Positions 21,206 to 28,924 of a stretch of 35,176 nucleotides of DNA are shown piece by piece (the first letter of the stretch is position 1; each line of letters begins with the position of its first letter). The notes under the pieces were generated by a model. It did no database searches. It had not been told where the DNA came from and saw only the letters and a program-made list of their open reading frames with translations. A program made the position numbers and the translations under genes. The stretch comes from a bacterium (GTDB taxonomy: Bacteria > Patescibacteriota > Minisyncoccia > Phycocordibacterales > UBA2100), in NCBI GenBank assembly GCA_030648265.1, contig JAUSHX010000039.1, forward strand, positions 1 through 35,176, written 5' to 3'.

Positions 21206-21687
21206 GTCGCGCTAACGTCTATTAAAGCGCGACGCTGATTCTCTCCGCCAGAGGCGGAGAATTTGTTAATGCGACTAATCATGTACACAATACCGAACGC
21301 GTTAAACAGTAACCCGACCCAAAACAACTTGATTTGGTATTGAGCAACGAACGTAACAAGTCCAGTCACCCCGAGAATTGGCACCAGGTTTACTAAATAA
21401 TGAGCGCAGCAGGATACCATGGCCGCGGTAGAAGTGGTTCCGGATACGCCGACCACTTTGCCCATGCCCTGTCCGCTATGCACCAGTGTTTTAATGTATT
21501 GGTACAGCGCAATCTGGACGCCAAACCCTATAGCAAGGCTGACGATAAAGTACCAGAAGGAAGCGAACTGGCTTTGAGCGAAGCTCCAACCGGACACGAG
21601 CGTGAGCACAGCAAAATAAACTCCGAGCAGGCTCGCGCTCGCGAGTATTCCGTACAGGATTGATTTTAGAATAATTTTATTAGACAT
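21202..21687 (-). CDS. Four-TM membrane protein with CCAH motif
   Basis: A 161-residue protein with four TM helices (about residues 9-32, 43-62, 85-107, 115-136). VSCCAHYLVNLVPILG places Cys93, Cys94 and His96 at the membrane, a plausible soft-metal site. The family is often found with copper or mercury genes, though I cannot name it. The last 20 residues (KFSASGGENQRR) are partly encoded by a GC palindrome (21242-21260). It lies 9 bp after the permease stop and overlaps the next gene by 4 bp. Confidence 0.6.
   Translation of the reverse strand: MSNKIILKSILYGILASASLLGVYFAVLTLVSGWSFAQSQFASFWYFIVSLAIGFGVQIALYQYIKTLVHSGQGMGKVVGVSGTTSTAAMVSCCAHYLVNLVPILGVTGLVTFVAQYQIKLFWVGLLFNAFGIVYMISRINKFSASGGENQRRALIDVSAT
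21242..21260. repeat. GC palindrome at a gene 3' end
   Basis: TCTCCGCC-aga-GGCGGAGA, 8-bp arms, encoding SASGGE near the C-terminus of the CCAH membrane protein. Confidence 0.6.
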
Positions 21688-21696
21688 AATTATATT

Positions 21697-22902
21697 TTAT
21701 TCATACCTTAAAGCTTCAGCCGGCTCCATTTTTGCGGCGTGCCGAGCAGGCAGAGCCCCCGATATCACCCCTGTTATAAAAGTGATGATTAAAATAACCG
21801 CAAAACCAAAGAAATCGAGTGAGGCGAATGAGAATAGCCCTCGTATGCCAAAACTATCGGCAATCGAACTGATAATATATGCCGAGAGTACGCCGAAAAT
21901 TATTCCTAAAATCCCTCCGACGAGACCAATCAGTCCGGATTCTATGAGAAATAAAGAGAGAATGGCTTCACTGGAAGCGCCGATAGCTTTCATCACGCCG
22001 ATTTGTTTGGTTCGCTCTAGAACAGAAGTATACATGGTATTCATAATTCCCACTGCCCCTACTACGAGCGATATTAAAGCAACAACAATCAGTATGAGTT
22101 CAACAATAGAGAGTACACTACCAGCGAGTCGACCGGCCTTTTCAGGCGTCAAAAGAGTAAAATCTCGGACAACTTCTTGCTGTGAGAGTTGGTATCGTAT
22201 CTGTTTGGCGATAATGTCTATTGGCGCTCCCGGCTCTATTCTTACAAATGCGGACGCGGCGCCCGATCTTGATCCGGTAAGCTCGCGAAAAAGGTCTAGG
22301 GAAATAAAGACGACACTATCTATCATCTGCTCTCCAATCCTCCCCATCGTGCCGGACACTATAAAACGTTTAGATTTAATGATTATTTCATCACCGACCG
22401 CGACCTTTTTTTGAAAAAGATCTCTTGTCGTGACATAGCCAAGCACCGCCCTACTGGTTATCTCATCTTCCGGCCACTGCCCTTCTTCAAGTTTGATACC
22501 CTGTAAAGATTCCAGAACCTGAGTATAGTTCTTCCAGTTTGCCGCATGAAGCAACACGGCCTTCTTTTCACCCTGATACTCCACATTCGCCATTCCGAAA
22601 TCCATCGGCACAACGAACTTCACGCCTTCAATCTGTTCCAAATCCATCAAGTCCATTTCCTTGAACTTTTGCCCTCCTAAAACTCCCAGTAATGGATTAG
22701 ACTCCTTGCCGGGTAAAATAATAATTGAATCAGAGCCGAAGGCTTGCAATGTCCCTTTTATGGTGTTCTTGATGCCATTGCCCAAGGAAAGAATAATTAC
22801 GACAAGCATGATGCCGATCACAATGCCAAAAATAGTAAGCCAGCTCCTTACGGGTCTATGTCGTACGCTCTTTAGCACAAGGAATAAGAAATTTTTAAGC
22901 AT
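21697..22902 (-). CDS. MacB/FtsX-family ABC transporter permease
   Basis: A 401-residue permease. N-terminal TM (about residues 15-37) in KSVRHRPVRSWLTIFGIVIGIMLVVIILSLGNG, a large exported MacB-type periplasmic core domain (about 50-250), and three C-terminal TM helices with the FtsX signature (VGAVGIMNTMYTSVLERTKQIGVMKAIGAS...). It pairs with the ATPase and adaptor upstream to form a MacAB-like exporter. The ATG chosen overlaps the ATPase stop by 8 bp; an ATG 8 codons upstream is an alternative. In a single-membrane cell the substrate would be moved to the outside. Confidence 0.88.
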   Translation of the reverse strand: MLKNFLFLVLKSVRHRPVRSWLTIFGIVIGIMLVVIILSLGNGIKNTIKGTLQAFGSDSIIILPGKESNPLLGVLGGQKFKEMDLMDLEQIEGVKFVVPMDFGMANVEYQGEKKAVLLHAANWKNYTQVLESLQGIKLEEGQWPEDEITSRAVLGYVTTRDLFQKKVAVGDEIIIKSKRFIVSGTMGRIGEQMIDSVVFISLDLFRELTGSRSGAASAFVRIEPGAPIDIIAKQIRYQLSQQEVVRDFTLLTPEKAGRLAGSVLSIVELILIVVALISLVVGAVGIMNTMYTSVLERTKQIGVMKAIGASSEAILSLFLIESGLIGLVGGILGIIFGVLSAYIISSIADSFGIRGLFSFASLDFFGFAVILIITFITGVISGALPARHAAKMEPAEALRYE

Positions 22903-23785
22903 GTTTGTGTTGTGAAGTGTCTTCATCGCTCTTTATAAATCTTTTGCGAACTTGATGGTCCAGCGTTAAGTGCCCATCTTTAAAGGCAATGACTTGGTCG
23001 GCCTGCGCAGCAATGTCCTCATCGTGCGTAACGATGACAAGCGTTTTTTTGTGAATTTTGTTCAGGCCAATCAACATTTCCAAAATTTTACCCCCTGTCG
23101 CCGAATCGAGGTTACCTGTCGGCTCGTCCCCCAAGATTATCTCCGGATCATTGGCAAGCGCGCGGAGGAGCGCCGTGCGCTGTTGCTCCCCTCCCGAAAG
23201 CTCAAAGGGACGATGGGTCATGCGCTCGGTGAGCCCCATTTTTTCAAAACTGGTCGCAATCGCCTCTTTATCGACTTTCTTTCCGGAAAAAATGAGCGGT
23301 AGGGTTGTGTTTTCAATCGCCGTAAGCCACGGGATGAGGTTGTATTGCTGAAACACGAAGCCGAATGTTTTGGAACGAAGTTCAGTTCTGGCATCATCGT
23401 TTAGCAACGATATATCATTGCTCCTTAAAAAAATATTGCCCGATGTAAACCTATCCAAAAGCCCTACCATATTTAGAGTAGTGCTCTTACCGGAACCACT
23501 TGGACCAATAATGGCGACAAAATCACCTTCCCAAATATGCATGTCCAACCCTCTCAAAACTTGAGTTTCCGCTCCTCCAAGCTTAAAAACTTTCCAGACT
23601 TTGTTGAGTTTTATGAGCGGTTCACCCTGAAATCTGTCCGGATCTTTTTGGAATCTTTCTTCACAGTGCGTTCCGCAAAAATAAAATGTATTGCCATTAT
23701 GAGCAAATTCCGGCACGTCTGCATATTCGGACAGATCCATGCCGCACACGGAATCAATCTTTGGTTGTACATTTTTTGTGGGCAT
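22895..23785 (-). CDS. YHS domain fused to MacB-type ABC ATPase
   Basis: A 296-residue protein. Residues 11-52 form a YHS metal-binding domain (DSVCGMDL, FYFCGTHCEERFQKDPDRF; Cys14, Cys37, Cys41). Residues about 56-280 are an ABC ATPase: Walker A GPSGSGKST (94-102), Q-loop VFQQYN, signature LSGGEQQR (196-203), Walker B IILGDEP, and H-loop VTHD. The ATPase belongs to the LolD/MacB lineage and is followed by its permease. A metal sensor domain on the nucleotide-binding subunit is unusual and suggests metal-gated transport. The tail SQHKHA adds His residues. Confidence 0.88.
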   Translation of the reverse strand: MPTKNVQPKIDSVCGMDLSEYADVPEFAHNGNTFYFCGTHCEERFQKDPDRFQGEPLIKLNKVWKVFKLGGAETQVLRGLDMHIWEGDFVAIIGPSGSGKSTTLNMVGLLDRFTSGNIFLRSNDISLLNDDARTELRSKTFGFVFQQYNLIPWLTAIENTTLPLIFSGKKVDKEAIATSFEKMGLTERMTHRPFELSGGEQQRTALLRALANDPEIILGDEPTGNLDSATGGKILEMLIGLNKIHKKTLVIVTHDEDIAAQADQVIAFKDGHLTLDHQVRKRFIKSDEDTSQHKHA

Positions 23786-23798
23786 ACCGTATGGTGAA

Positions 23799-25343
23799 TT
23801 AATCGGCGGAAACCGTTATCGTCTGCCCGAGGGTCAATCCTTTCGTTATTTCGACCGATTTTCCGTCGGAAATACCCGTCTCTACTTTTACTTCTTCTTG
23901 CTTGCCATTCTTAAGAACCGTTACAAATTTGTTTCCATCTTTTTTGTAAACGGCGAACTCCGGGATTTTCAGCACATTCTCTCTTGAAGAAATAAGTATC
24001 ATCAGGTCGGCATTCATCCCCGAGCGAATCTCGGTGCCATGCGGGTCCAAATAAATGTTCGCGCGATAGTATTTATCGCCTTCCTTGATAATTTCTTTGG
24101 CATCCACAGAAATAACTTTGCCGTCGAGCGTGCGTCCGGGGAAGGCATCAAAACGAACCGAGACCTCGTTGCCGTCGCCTTCTCGGATTTTCCCTATTTC
24201 CAATTCTGATATATCGGCTTGGATTTTGTGCCCGGATGTGGCGAGTGTAATAGCCGTTTGCCCTGGCCTCAAAAGCTCCTGCCTTTCAAACCCAACTTTT
24301 ATGATTTTAGCAGACACCGGCGCATAGAGCGTCGACTTTTTAATCTTCTCTTTCATGATTGCAATTTGACCTTCTATCTCTTCTATCTTTGCCTCAGCTA
24401 TTTGAACATCCTCGGTTCGAGCTTTGGCACGCTTAAAGGTGAGCTCGTCTTCAGCAAGGGCAAGATTTGATTCTGCAATTTTAGATTTTTCCCTCGCCGC
24501 GCTAAGGCCGGCGATCGAAACATTGATATTTACGCGCGCTAAAGTGGTGTTCGATTTCCAAGTATCAAGGGTAGCTTGAGAGGTATTTGAATTCTGTGTT
24601 GCGCTATTTACCGCAAGAGCCACTTTATCCAAAAATAATTTCACTTGATCAAGGTTACTTTGTGCAGTTTCGGCAGAGGGGGTAAGACTGTTTTGGGTGG
24701 CGAGTTGCCCGAGCGATGATTCCCATGATTTTAAAGTAGTTTCCATTTTTACCCTTTCAAACTCAATGTCAGACCCTAACTGAGAATCGGTAAGGGAAAA
24801 TTTAATTTGCGGATTAGATGTCCGGGGGTTATCAAAAAACTGGTCGGCCTTGCTTTGTATCGCGTCGTCCGATGCCGTGTACGCTTCGCGTAGTTTGTCA
24901 GCAAAGTTTCTCTTTGCGTCTCCGAGGGAAGCTCTCGCATTTTCAACTTTTGTTTCAGAAACACGTAGATCCTCTTGTATCGGTCCCGCAATAAGTTTGT
25001 CTAAATTGGCTTGGCTTTGGGCCATTGTCGCGTCCAATTTTTTAATTTCCAGCTCAAAATCGGTTATCTCGAGCTTCATCAAGGGATCGCCTTGGTTCAC
25101 CTGCTGTCCTTCCGTCACAAAAACTTTTTCTACATTTCCCACAAAAGGAAACTCGAGGGCAAAATCTTTTTGCGGTACCACCTCTCCGCGTACTTTCACC
25201 ACATCTTGAATGTCACCCTTCACAACAGCAAATGTCAGAAACTTGGGCACTTCTATTTTAAAATACCGCTGGTACACCCAAAAAGAAACAGTAGCTCCTC
25301 CTGCGAGGACAATAAACAATAAGTAATAAAATATTTTTTTCAT
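23799..25343 (-). CDS. MacA/HlyD-like membrane fusion (adaptor) protein
   Basis: A 514-residue protein. N-terminal TM anchor (about residues 4-24), first lipoyl/barrel half (VRGEVVPQKDFALEFPFVGNVEKVFVTEGQQVNQGDPLMKLE), a long coiled-coil hairpin (about 90-315, far longer than in E. coli MacA), the second lipoyl half (LYAPVSAKIIKVGFERQELLRPGQTAI) and a beta-barrel/membrane-proximal domain (KVISVDAKEIIKEGDKYYRANIYL). It should connect the ABC exporter to outer layers of the cell envelope. The order adaptor, ATPase, permease is that of macA-macB operons, here with the ATPase and permease on separate genes. Confidence 0.87.
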   Translation of the reverse strand: MKKIFYYLLFIVLAGGATVSFWVYQRYFKIEVPKFLTFAVVKGDIQDVVKVRGEVVPQKDFALEFPFVGNVEKVFVTEGQQVNQGDPLMKLEITDFELEIKKLDATMAQSQANLDKLIAGPIQEDLRVSETKVENARASLGDAKRNFADKLREAYTASDDAIQSKADQFFDNPRTSNPQIKFSLTDSQLGSDIEFERVKMETTLKSWESSLGQLATQNSLTPSAETAQSNLDQVKLFLDKVALAVNSATQNSNTSQATLDTWKSNTTLARVNINVSIAGLSAAREKSKIAESNLALAEDELTFKRAKARTEDVQIAEAKIEEIEGQIAIMKEKIKKSTLYAPVSAKIIKVGFERQELLRPGQTAITLATSGHKIQADISELEIGKIREGDGNEVSVRFDAFPGRTLDGKVISVDAKEIIKEGDKYYRANIYLDPHGTEIRSGMNADLMILISSRENVLKIPEFAVYKKDGNKFVTVLKNGKQEEVKVETGISDGKSVEITKGLTLGQTITVSAD

Positions 25344-25412
25344 TTTATTTTAATTTTATCATAATTTTGTAGAAAAACGCCTTAAAAAGATTGTGCGGTT
25401 GCCTTTTGCATA

Positions 25413-25610
25413 TTATGATTTTGCGTATCGTTTGGGGTCTTTCCGGAATTGCTCCGCGCAATGCTCGGAACAGAATGTGTAGGTGACGCCTTCGTGAACA
25501 ATGTTGATGCCGTGAGCCGGCCGCATACCGCACACCGGGTCTCCGGCAGAACGAATTGGTTCCTCGCCGTTATTTTTTCCGAATCCGAAAAACGATTTGA
25601 TATTGATCAT
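25413..25610 (-). CDS. YHS-domain small protein
   Basis: A 65-residue protein with a single YHS domain: GDPVCGMRP (Cys27), YTFCSEHCAEQFRKDPKRYAKS (Cys47, Cys51). The three cysteines form a soft-metal (Cu/Ag/Hg) site as in the CopA-associated YHS domains. It is related to the N-terminus of the ABC ATPase two genes downstream. Its ATG overlaps the stop of the methyltransferase gene (ATGA). The gap to the adaptor gene (25344-25412) contains no obvious signal. Confidence 0.87.
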   Translation of the reverse strand: MINIKSFFGFGKNNGEEPIRSAGDPVCGMRPAHGINIVHEGVTYTFCSEHCAEQFRKDPKRYAKS

Positions 25611-26257
25611 ACGGTTGAGGTATTAGCTGTTATTTTTCTCCGCCGTGGAATGAAGGCCGGAGTTTTCTCGGCATATTCATCCCACAGTGTCCCGAACTCT
25701 TTTTGGGCGTCTTTTTCTTCGCTCTTGGCAAGCCGCGCGTACATCCACACAAGAATCGGGAACATGAGAAGCGTGAGAATTGTCGGCCACTGGAACAAGA
25801 ATCCGAGCATGATGAGGACGAAGCCGGCATACTGCGGATGGCGGATACGTGCATAGGGGCCGGTAATTGCAAGCGCGTGTTCGCGCTGAGCTTGGTAGAG
25901 AACTTTCCATGCGTTAGAGAGCAGAATAAATCCGCCGCCAATCAGGATGTAACTTACGATGTGGAACGGTCCGAAATGTGGGTCTCCGCCCCAGCCGAAC
26001 AGGTCCTCAAGAATGTGGCCGGAGTTATGCGTGAACGGGTCAAGCCCGGGAACCCACTTTGTGAGCCAACCGGAGAAGAGATAAATCGTGAGCGGGAACC
26101 CGTACATTTCTGTAAAGAGCGCGACGAGAAACGCCGAAAATGCGCCAAACGACCGCCAGTCCCGCGAGGTTTTCGGTTTGGTAAAACTAAACGCGAAGAT
26201 AATAAATATCAGGGAGTTTAGAATGACAAGCCACCAGATACCATATGAGTTTTCCAT
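25607..26257 (-). CDS. Isoprenylcysteine methyltransferase-like membrane enzyme
   Basis: A 216-residue protein with about five TM helices. The C-terminal GPYARIRHPQYAGFVLIMLGFLFQWPT and later EEKDAQKEFGTLWDEYAEKTPAFIPR are the S-adenosylmethionine-binding signature of the ICMT/PEMT (phospholipid methyltransferase) superfamily. Bacterial members methylate diverse lipids or small molecules; several lie beside metal-resistance genes (for example the NnrU/MddA neighbourhood), but the substrate here is unknown. I choose the ATG giving MENSYGIW; an earlier codon at 26278 would overlap the previous gene by 13 bp. Confidence 0.75.
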   Translation of the reverse strand: MENSYGIWWLVILNSLIFIIFAFSFTKPKTSRDWRSFGAFSAFLVALFTEMYGFPLTIYLFSGWLTKWVPGLDPFTHNSGHILEDLFGWGGDPHFGPFHIVSYILIGGGFILLSNAWKVLYQAQREHALAITGPYARIRHPQYAGFVLIMLGFLFQWPTILTLLMFPILVWMYARLAKSEEKDAQKEFGTLWDEYAEKTPAFIPRRRKITANTSTV

Positions 26258-26265
26258 AGTAAGTG

Positions 26266-26553
26266 TTAGTGGCAACACCCGCTTTTTTTATGCTCGTCTT
26301 TCGTTTTAGATTCTTCAACAGCATTCTCTTTTCCTTCCGTATCGGTATCGCCGTGCCCCCCGTGTCCTTTGAACATCATCCATATATGAGGGACTACACA
26401 GATACCGATGATAAGCAACCAGAGATACCCAGAGGAAAACAACTTGCTTCCGCCAAGAAATAGAAAGCCCAATAAGAGGAGGCATGGAATCATCATCCAC
26501 GTCATGTGCTTATGGCCATCATGTCCGCTGTTCGTATTATTGTGATTGTTCAT
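26266..26553 (-). CDS. DUF2933 His-rich membrane protein
   Basis: A 95-residue protein. His/Asn-rich N-terminus (MNNHNNTNSGHDGHKHMTWMMIPC), two TM helices (about residues 21-38 and 41-57), then a His-rich and charged tail (FKGHGGHGDTDTEGK...) ending in GCCH. The pattern is the DUF2933 family, found with copper efflux genes. His/Cys ends are well placed to bind copper on one membrane face. A 38-bp near-perfect palindrome (26565-26602) sits 12 bp upstream of its ATG. Confidence 0.75.
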   Translation of the reverse strand: MNNHNNTNSGHDGHKHMTWMMIPCLLLLGFLFLGGSKLFSSGYLWLLIIGICVVPHIWMMFKGHGGHGDTDTEGKENAVEESKTKDEHKKSGCCH

Positions 26554-26564
26554 AATGAGTTCTT

Positions 26565-26602
26565 TTGCTATTCCAGTGTTTTGCAAAACATTGGAATAGC
26601 AA
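26565..26602. other. Near-perfect palindrome before the DUF2933 gene
   Basis: Arms of 19 bp (TTGCTATTCCAGTGTTTTG and its complement with one G-T wobble), no loop. In mRNA it would form a very stable hairpin just before the ATG at 26553; it could end the upstream transcript segment or limit exonuclease. Confidence 0.55.
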
Positions 26603-26623
26603 TGTTACATCCTGTTAATTTCT

Positions 26624-27667
26624 CTATATCCCGCATCCGCTCTGCTGGCGCTGTTGAGGCGCGGGCGAATCAGCAGATTTCGTGGCTTGGCCCGTTCCAC
26701 CTCCGGCTTCTACTCCGCAGCCATTGCCCCCGCCACTTTGGGAAGGCGTGCTGACTTGCGATGCAATATTCCTGAATCCCGCGACGCTTGAATAATCCGC
26801 GCCAAGCATCTCTTGCGGAGAAACCTTTTTCCAGTCAATCCCTTTGTTCTGCATGTATTCCGCAATCGTGAGATATGTGTCCGGGAACCAGTATGAATTT
26901 ACCGCGAGAGCCGCTTTGTACATTTCTTTTTCGCTTACGCCTTGGGCGGCCATAAGCTCAAGAAGCCCTAGCATCGCGAGCCCGTGATTACAATCGGGAA
27001 AGTGTGTTGAATTTCCGCAGCACGGGCGGTAAATGTTCTGCGACACGCGGTCAACAAGTTCTTGTTGCGCCGGCGTCAACGTTACAAGCATATGCTTGCT
27101 GTAATGTTCCATCGCGTTTCCCTTTGCCACCGTCCACCCGCCCGTGGAAGCGAAGTTGCCCGCGTCTCCGTAAGCGGGATTCATCATTTCCGTTTTGTCC
27201 TCAAGTATGGGATTTTTGTTGGCAAGTCCGAATGCCCATAACAAGTTCAGGAGATATCCGGCATTGTCTTCAGTTATGGTAAGCGCGCCGTTTGTGCGTC
27301 CGGAAAGAAGATTCTCGTAATCGGCGGGAAACTGGCCGATGGGATTGGCATCGGCACCTGTAGACGGGCGCCCCTCGTACACTTTCTTGAACGCGACTGG
27401 GTCAATGGCTCCCGCTTCCACGAGCCGGGCGCCCAAGTTTCCCCAAGTAACCGGCAATGTCACACCCTTTGCGGGGAGTACCGCTTCTTCAATGGCGGAA
27501 CGGATTGCGTCCACCGCCTGATTAATTCCAAGAAGTTCAACTGTGCGCGATACCTGCGACGGTGACATCGCACTCGCGATGATAACCCCCGCAATAATAA
27601 TGCTTAATGGAATTGAATACTTGTCCAACACGGCTTCAATTTTGTTTTTTTGTGTTCCTTGTTCCAT
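26624..27667 (-). CDS. Membrane-anchored protein with CC/H/C/H motif (unknown function)
   Basis: A 347-residue protein with one TM helix at about residues 17-35. The exported region is mostly helical. The conspicuous motif YRPCCGNSTHFPDCNHG (Cys216, Cys217, His222, Cys226, His228) is a compact soft-metal site, followed by LAMLGLLELMAAQGVSEKEMYKAAL. I have seen similar CC-x-FPDCNHG stretches in unnamed proteins near metal genes but know no function. Residues 100-111 (RPSTGADANPIG) are encoded by a REP-like element (27335-27369). The tail is Gly/Gln-rich with GCGVEAGGGTG and ends SGCGI. It could be a copper chaperone or buffer. Confidence 0.65.
   Translation of the reverse strand: MEQGTQKNKIEAVLDKYSIPLSIIIAGVIIASAMSPSQVSRTVELLGINQAVDAIRSAIEEAVLPAKGVTLPVTWGNLGARLVEAGAIDPVAFKKVYEGRPSTGADANPIGQFPADYENLLSGRTNGALTITEDNAGYLLNLLWAFGLANKNPILEDKTEMMNPAYGDAGNFASTGGWTVAKGNAMEHYSKHMLVTLTPAQQELVDRVSQNIYRPCCGNSTHFPDCNHGLAMLGLLELMAAQGVSEKEMYKAALAVNSYWFPDTYLTIAEYMQNKGIDWKKVSPQEMLGADYSSVAGFRNIASQVSTPSQSGGGNGCGVEAGGGTGQATKSADSPAPQQRQQSGCGI
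27335..27369 (-). repeat. REP-like element, copy 4 (inside coding sequence)
   Basis: Plus-strand order: GCCGATG-GGATTGG-CATCGGC then acctGTAGACgggc. 7-bp stem, 7-nt loop. In frame with the CC/H/C/H gene, encoding PSTGADANPIG. Confidence 0.8.
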
Positions 27668-27687
27668 AATTTAATTTTAATGATTAA

Positions 27688-28137
27688 TTAACAACAGTCT
27701 TTCATTTTCTTTTCAATATCTTCTATCGCTTCTTCGCGCGAGTCCGGCTTCCCGCTTCCGGACAAGAGCAAAAACGATACCAGAAAGAGAAAAACAACCG
27801 CGAAAAGAAGCACTGTCCACTGCTCGGAAAGAACGCTGTACGCGGCGGCGAAGCCGGCGGGAATAAACAACACCTTCCACAGGAGGAGTCGCTCCCCCGA
27901 TATGTTACGGGACCTTTTTTCCAGCTGATACGCGACTCCGACCACCGATCCGCCCATGAGAAGTGCGGGAACCGTAAGGTCAATCCGGTAGCCCAAGAAG
28001 TGCGCGCCGAGGAGCCAGCTCCATGTAAGGAATACGCCAGCACAAATCGGGCAAACCTTAAACGGCAGAATCCGGTTTGAGAGCCATACCAGTGCGGTAA
28101 TGGCGAGCATTGAGACTGTGGTCAGAGTGATAAGCAT
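27688..28137 (-). CDS. Four-TM membrane protein with CPIC motif
   Basis: A 149-residue protein. TM helices at about 3-20, 34-50, 57-70, 88-128. KVCPICAGVFLTWSWLLG (Cys29, Cys32) at the end of the first loop and a C-terminal CC (148-149) could bind metal or cycle as thiols. I recognise no named family. It lies 20 bp before the CC/H/C/H gene and 6 bp after the CcdA-like gene. Confidence 0.6.
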   Translation of the reverse strand: MLITLTTVSMLAITALVWLSNRILPFKVCPICAGVFLTWSWLLGAHFLGYRIDLTVPALLMGGSVVGVAYQLEKRSRNISGERLLLWKVLFIPAGFAAAYSVLSEQWTVLLFAVVFLFLVSFLLLSGSGKPDSREEAIEDIEKKMKDCC

Positions 28138-28143
28138 AGTTTT

Positions 28144-28923
28144 TCAAAAGAAGAGAATAAGCGCGCCGAGGATAACCATGATGATGCCTGCGATTAAGCG
28201 GACACGTTGTAGATTGTCGCGTTTCCATTCCTGCATTTTGTCTACCACGCTTTTATCGGCGGAGAACCACAAGACGAGTACCAGTGGAACAATAAGAACA
28301 AGATTATAGAGAAGTAGATACCAGAATCCCGCGAAGTACGTCTGGCTGTCGCGAAGGAGCCCGATCACCATGAGGTAGGGCCCGCCCATACATGGGAATT
28401 GGCAAATGCCGACCAAAGCCCCGAGTCCGAACGCCGCCACAATAGAAGTCTTCTCCAACAGATTCGCCATCGGCTGATGCACGATTGACGGCATCTTGAG
28501 TTTAATCGGCATGTTCGGAAAGAACCGGTTCAAGAGATTAATGATTCCGAAGATGATGAGAAGCGAGGCGCCGAGCTTCCCCATGAAGTGCGGGGTGTTG
28601 AAGAGGTGGAGCACTTTGAGAAGCCCGAGCCCTATCAGGAAGTACGAAGCGAAGATGCCCGCTATGTACACGCCTCCGATTTGCAGGATTTTCTCGCGCG
28701 AGAGCTGAAGGCCGAACAGGAATGCTATCGTGATGAGAAGAATGGAGAACGAGCACGGATGCACGCTATCCAAGAGCGATGAAATGAGGACGAGCGGCAG
28801 AAGCCACGCTCCGCCCCCGCTCGCATTCCAGATGAGCGTTGATGTTGCGGGGCTGAATTTCAGAACGAGTATCGCGAGAATGAACGCGCCGATAACGCCT
28901 GCGATTATAAGAATTCTCCGCAT
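28144..28923 (-). CDS. CcdA/DsbD-like transmembrane thiol transporter
   Basis: A 259-residue protein with six or seven TM helices. DSVHPCSFSILLITIAFLFG (Cys57) and GALVGICQFPCMGGPYL (Cys174, Cys178) match the paired membrane cysteines of the cytochrome c biogenesis (CcdA/DsbD) family, which carry electrons from cytoplasmic thioredoxin to exported thiols. The ATG chosen is 1 bp after the DUF1573 stop; a start five codons earlier would overlap it. In this setting it would keep exported Cys proteins reduced under copper stress. Confidence 0.82.
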   Translation of the reverse strand: MRRILIIAGVIGAFILAILVLKFSPATSTLIWNASGGGAWLLPLVLISSLLDSVHPCSFSILLITIAFLFGLQLSREKILQIGGVYIAGIFASYFLIGLGLLKVLHLFNTPHFMGKLGASLLIIFGIINLLNRFFPNMPIKLKMPSIVHQPMANLLEKTSIVAAFGLGALVGICQFPCMGGPYLMVIGLLRDSQTYFAGFWYLLLYNLVLIVPLVLVLWFSADKSVVDKMQEWKRDNLQRVRLIAGIIMVILGALILFF

Positions 28924-28924
28924 A

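Noticed and set aside
25345-25533. 62-codon minus-strand ORF next to the adaptor gene
   Set aside because: It is out of frame with, and overlaps, the YHS protein, whose cysteine pattern is clear.
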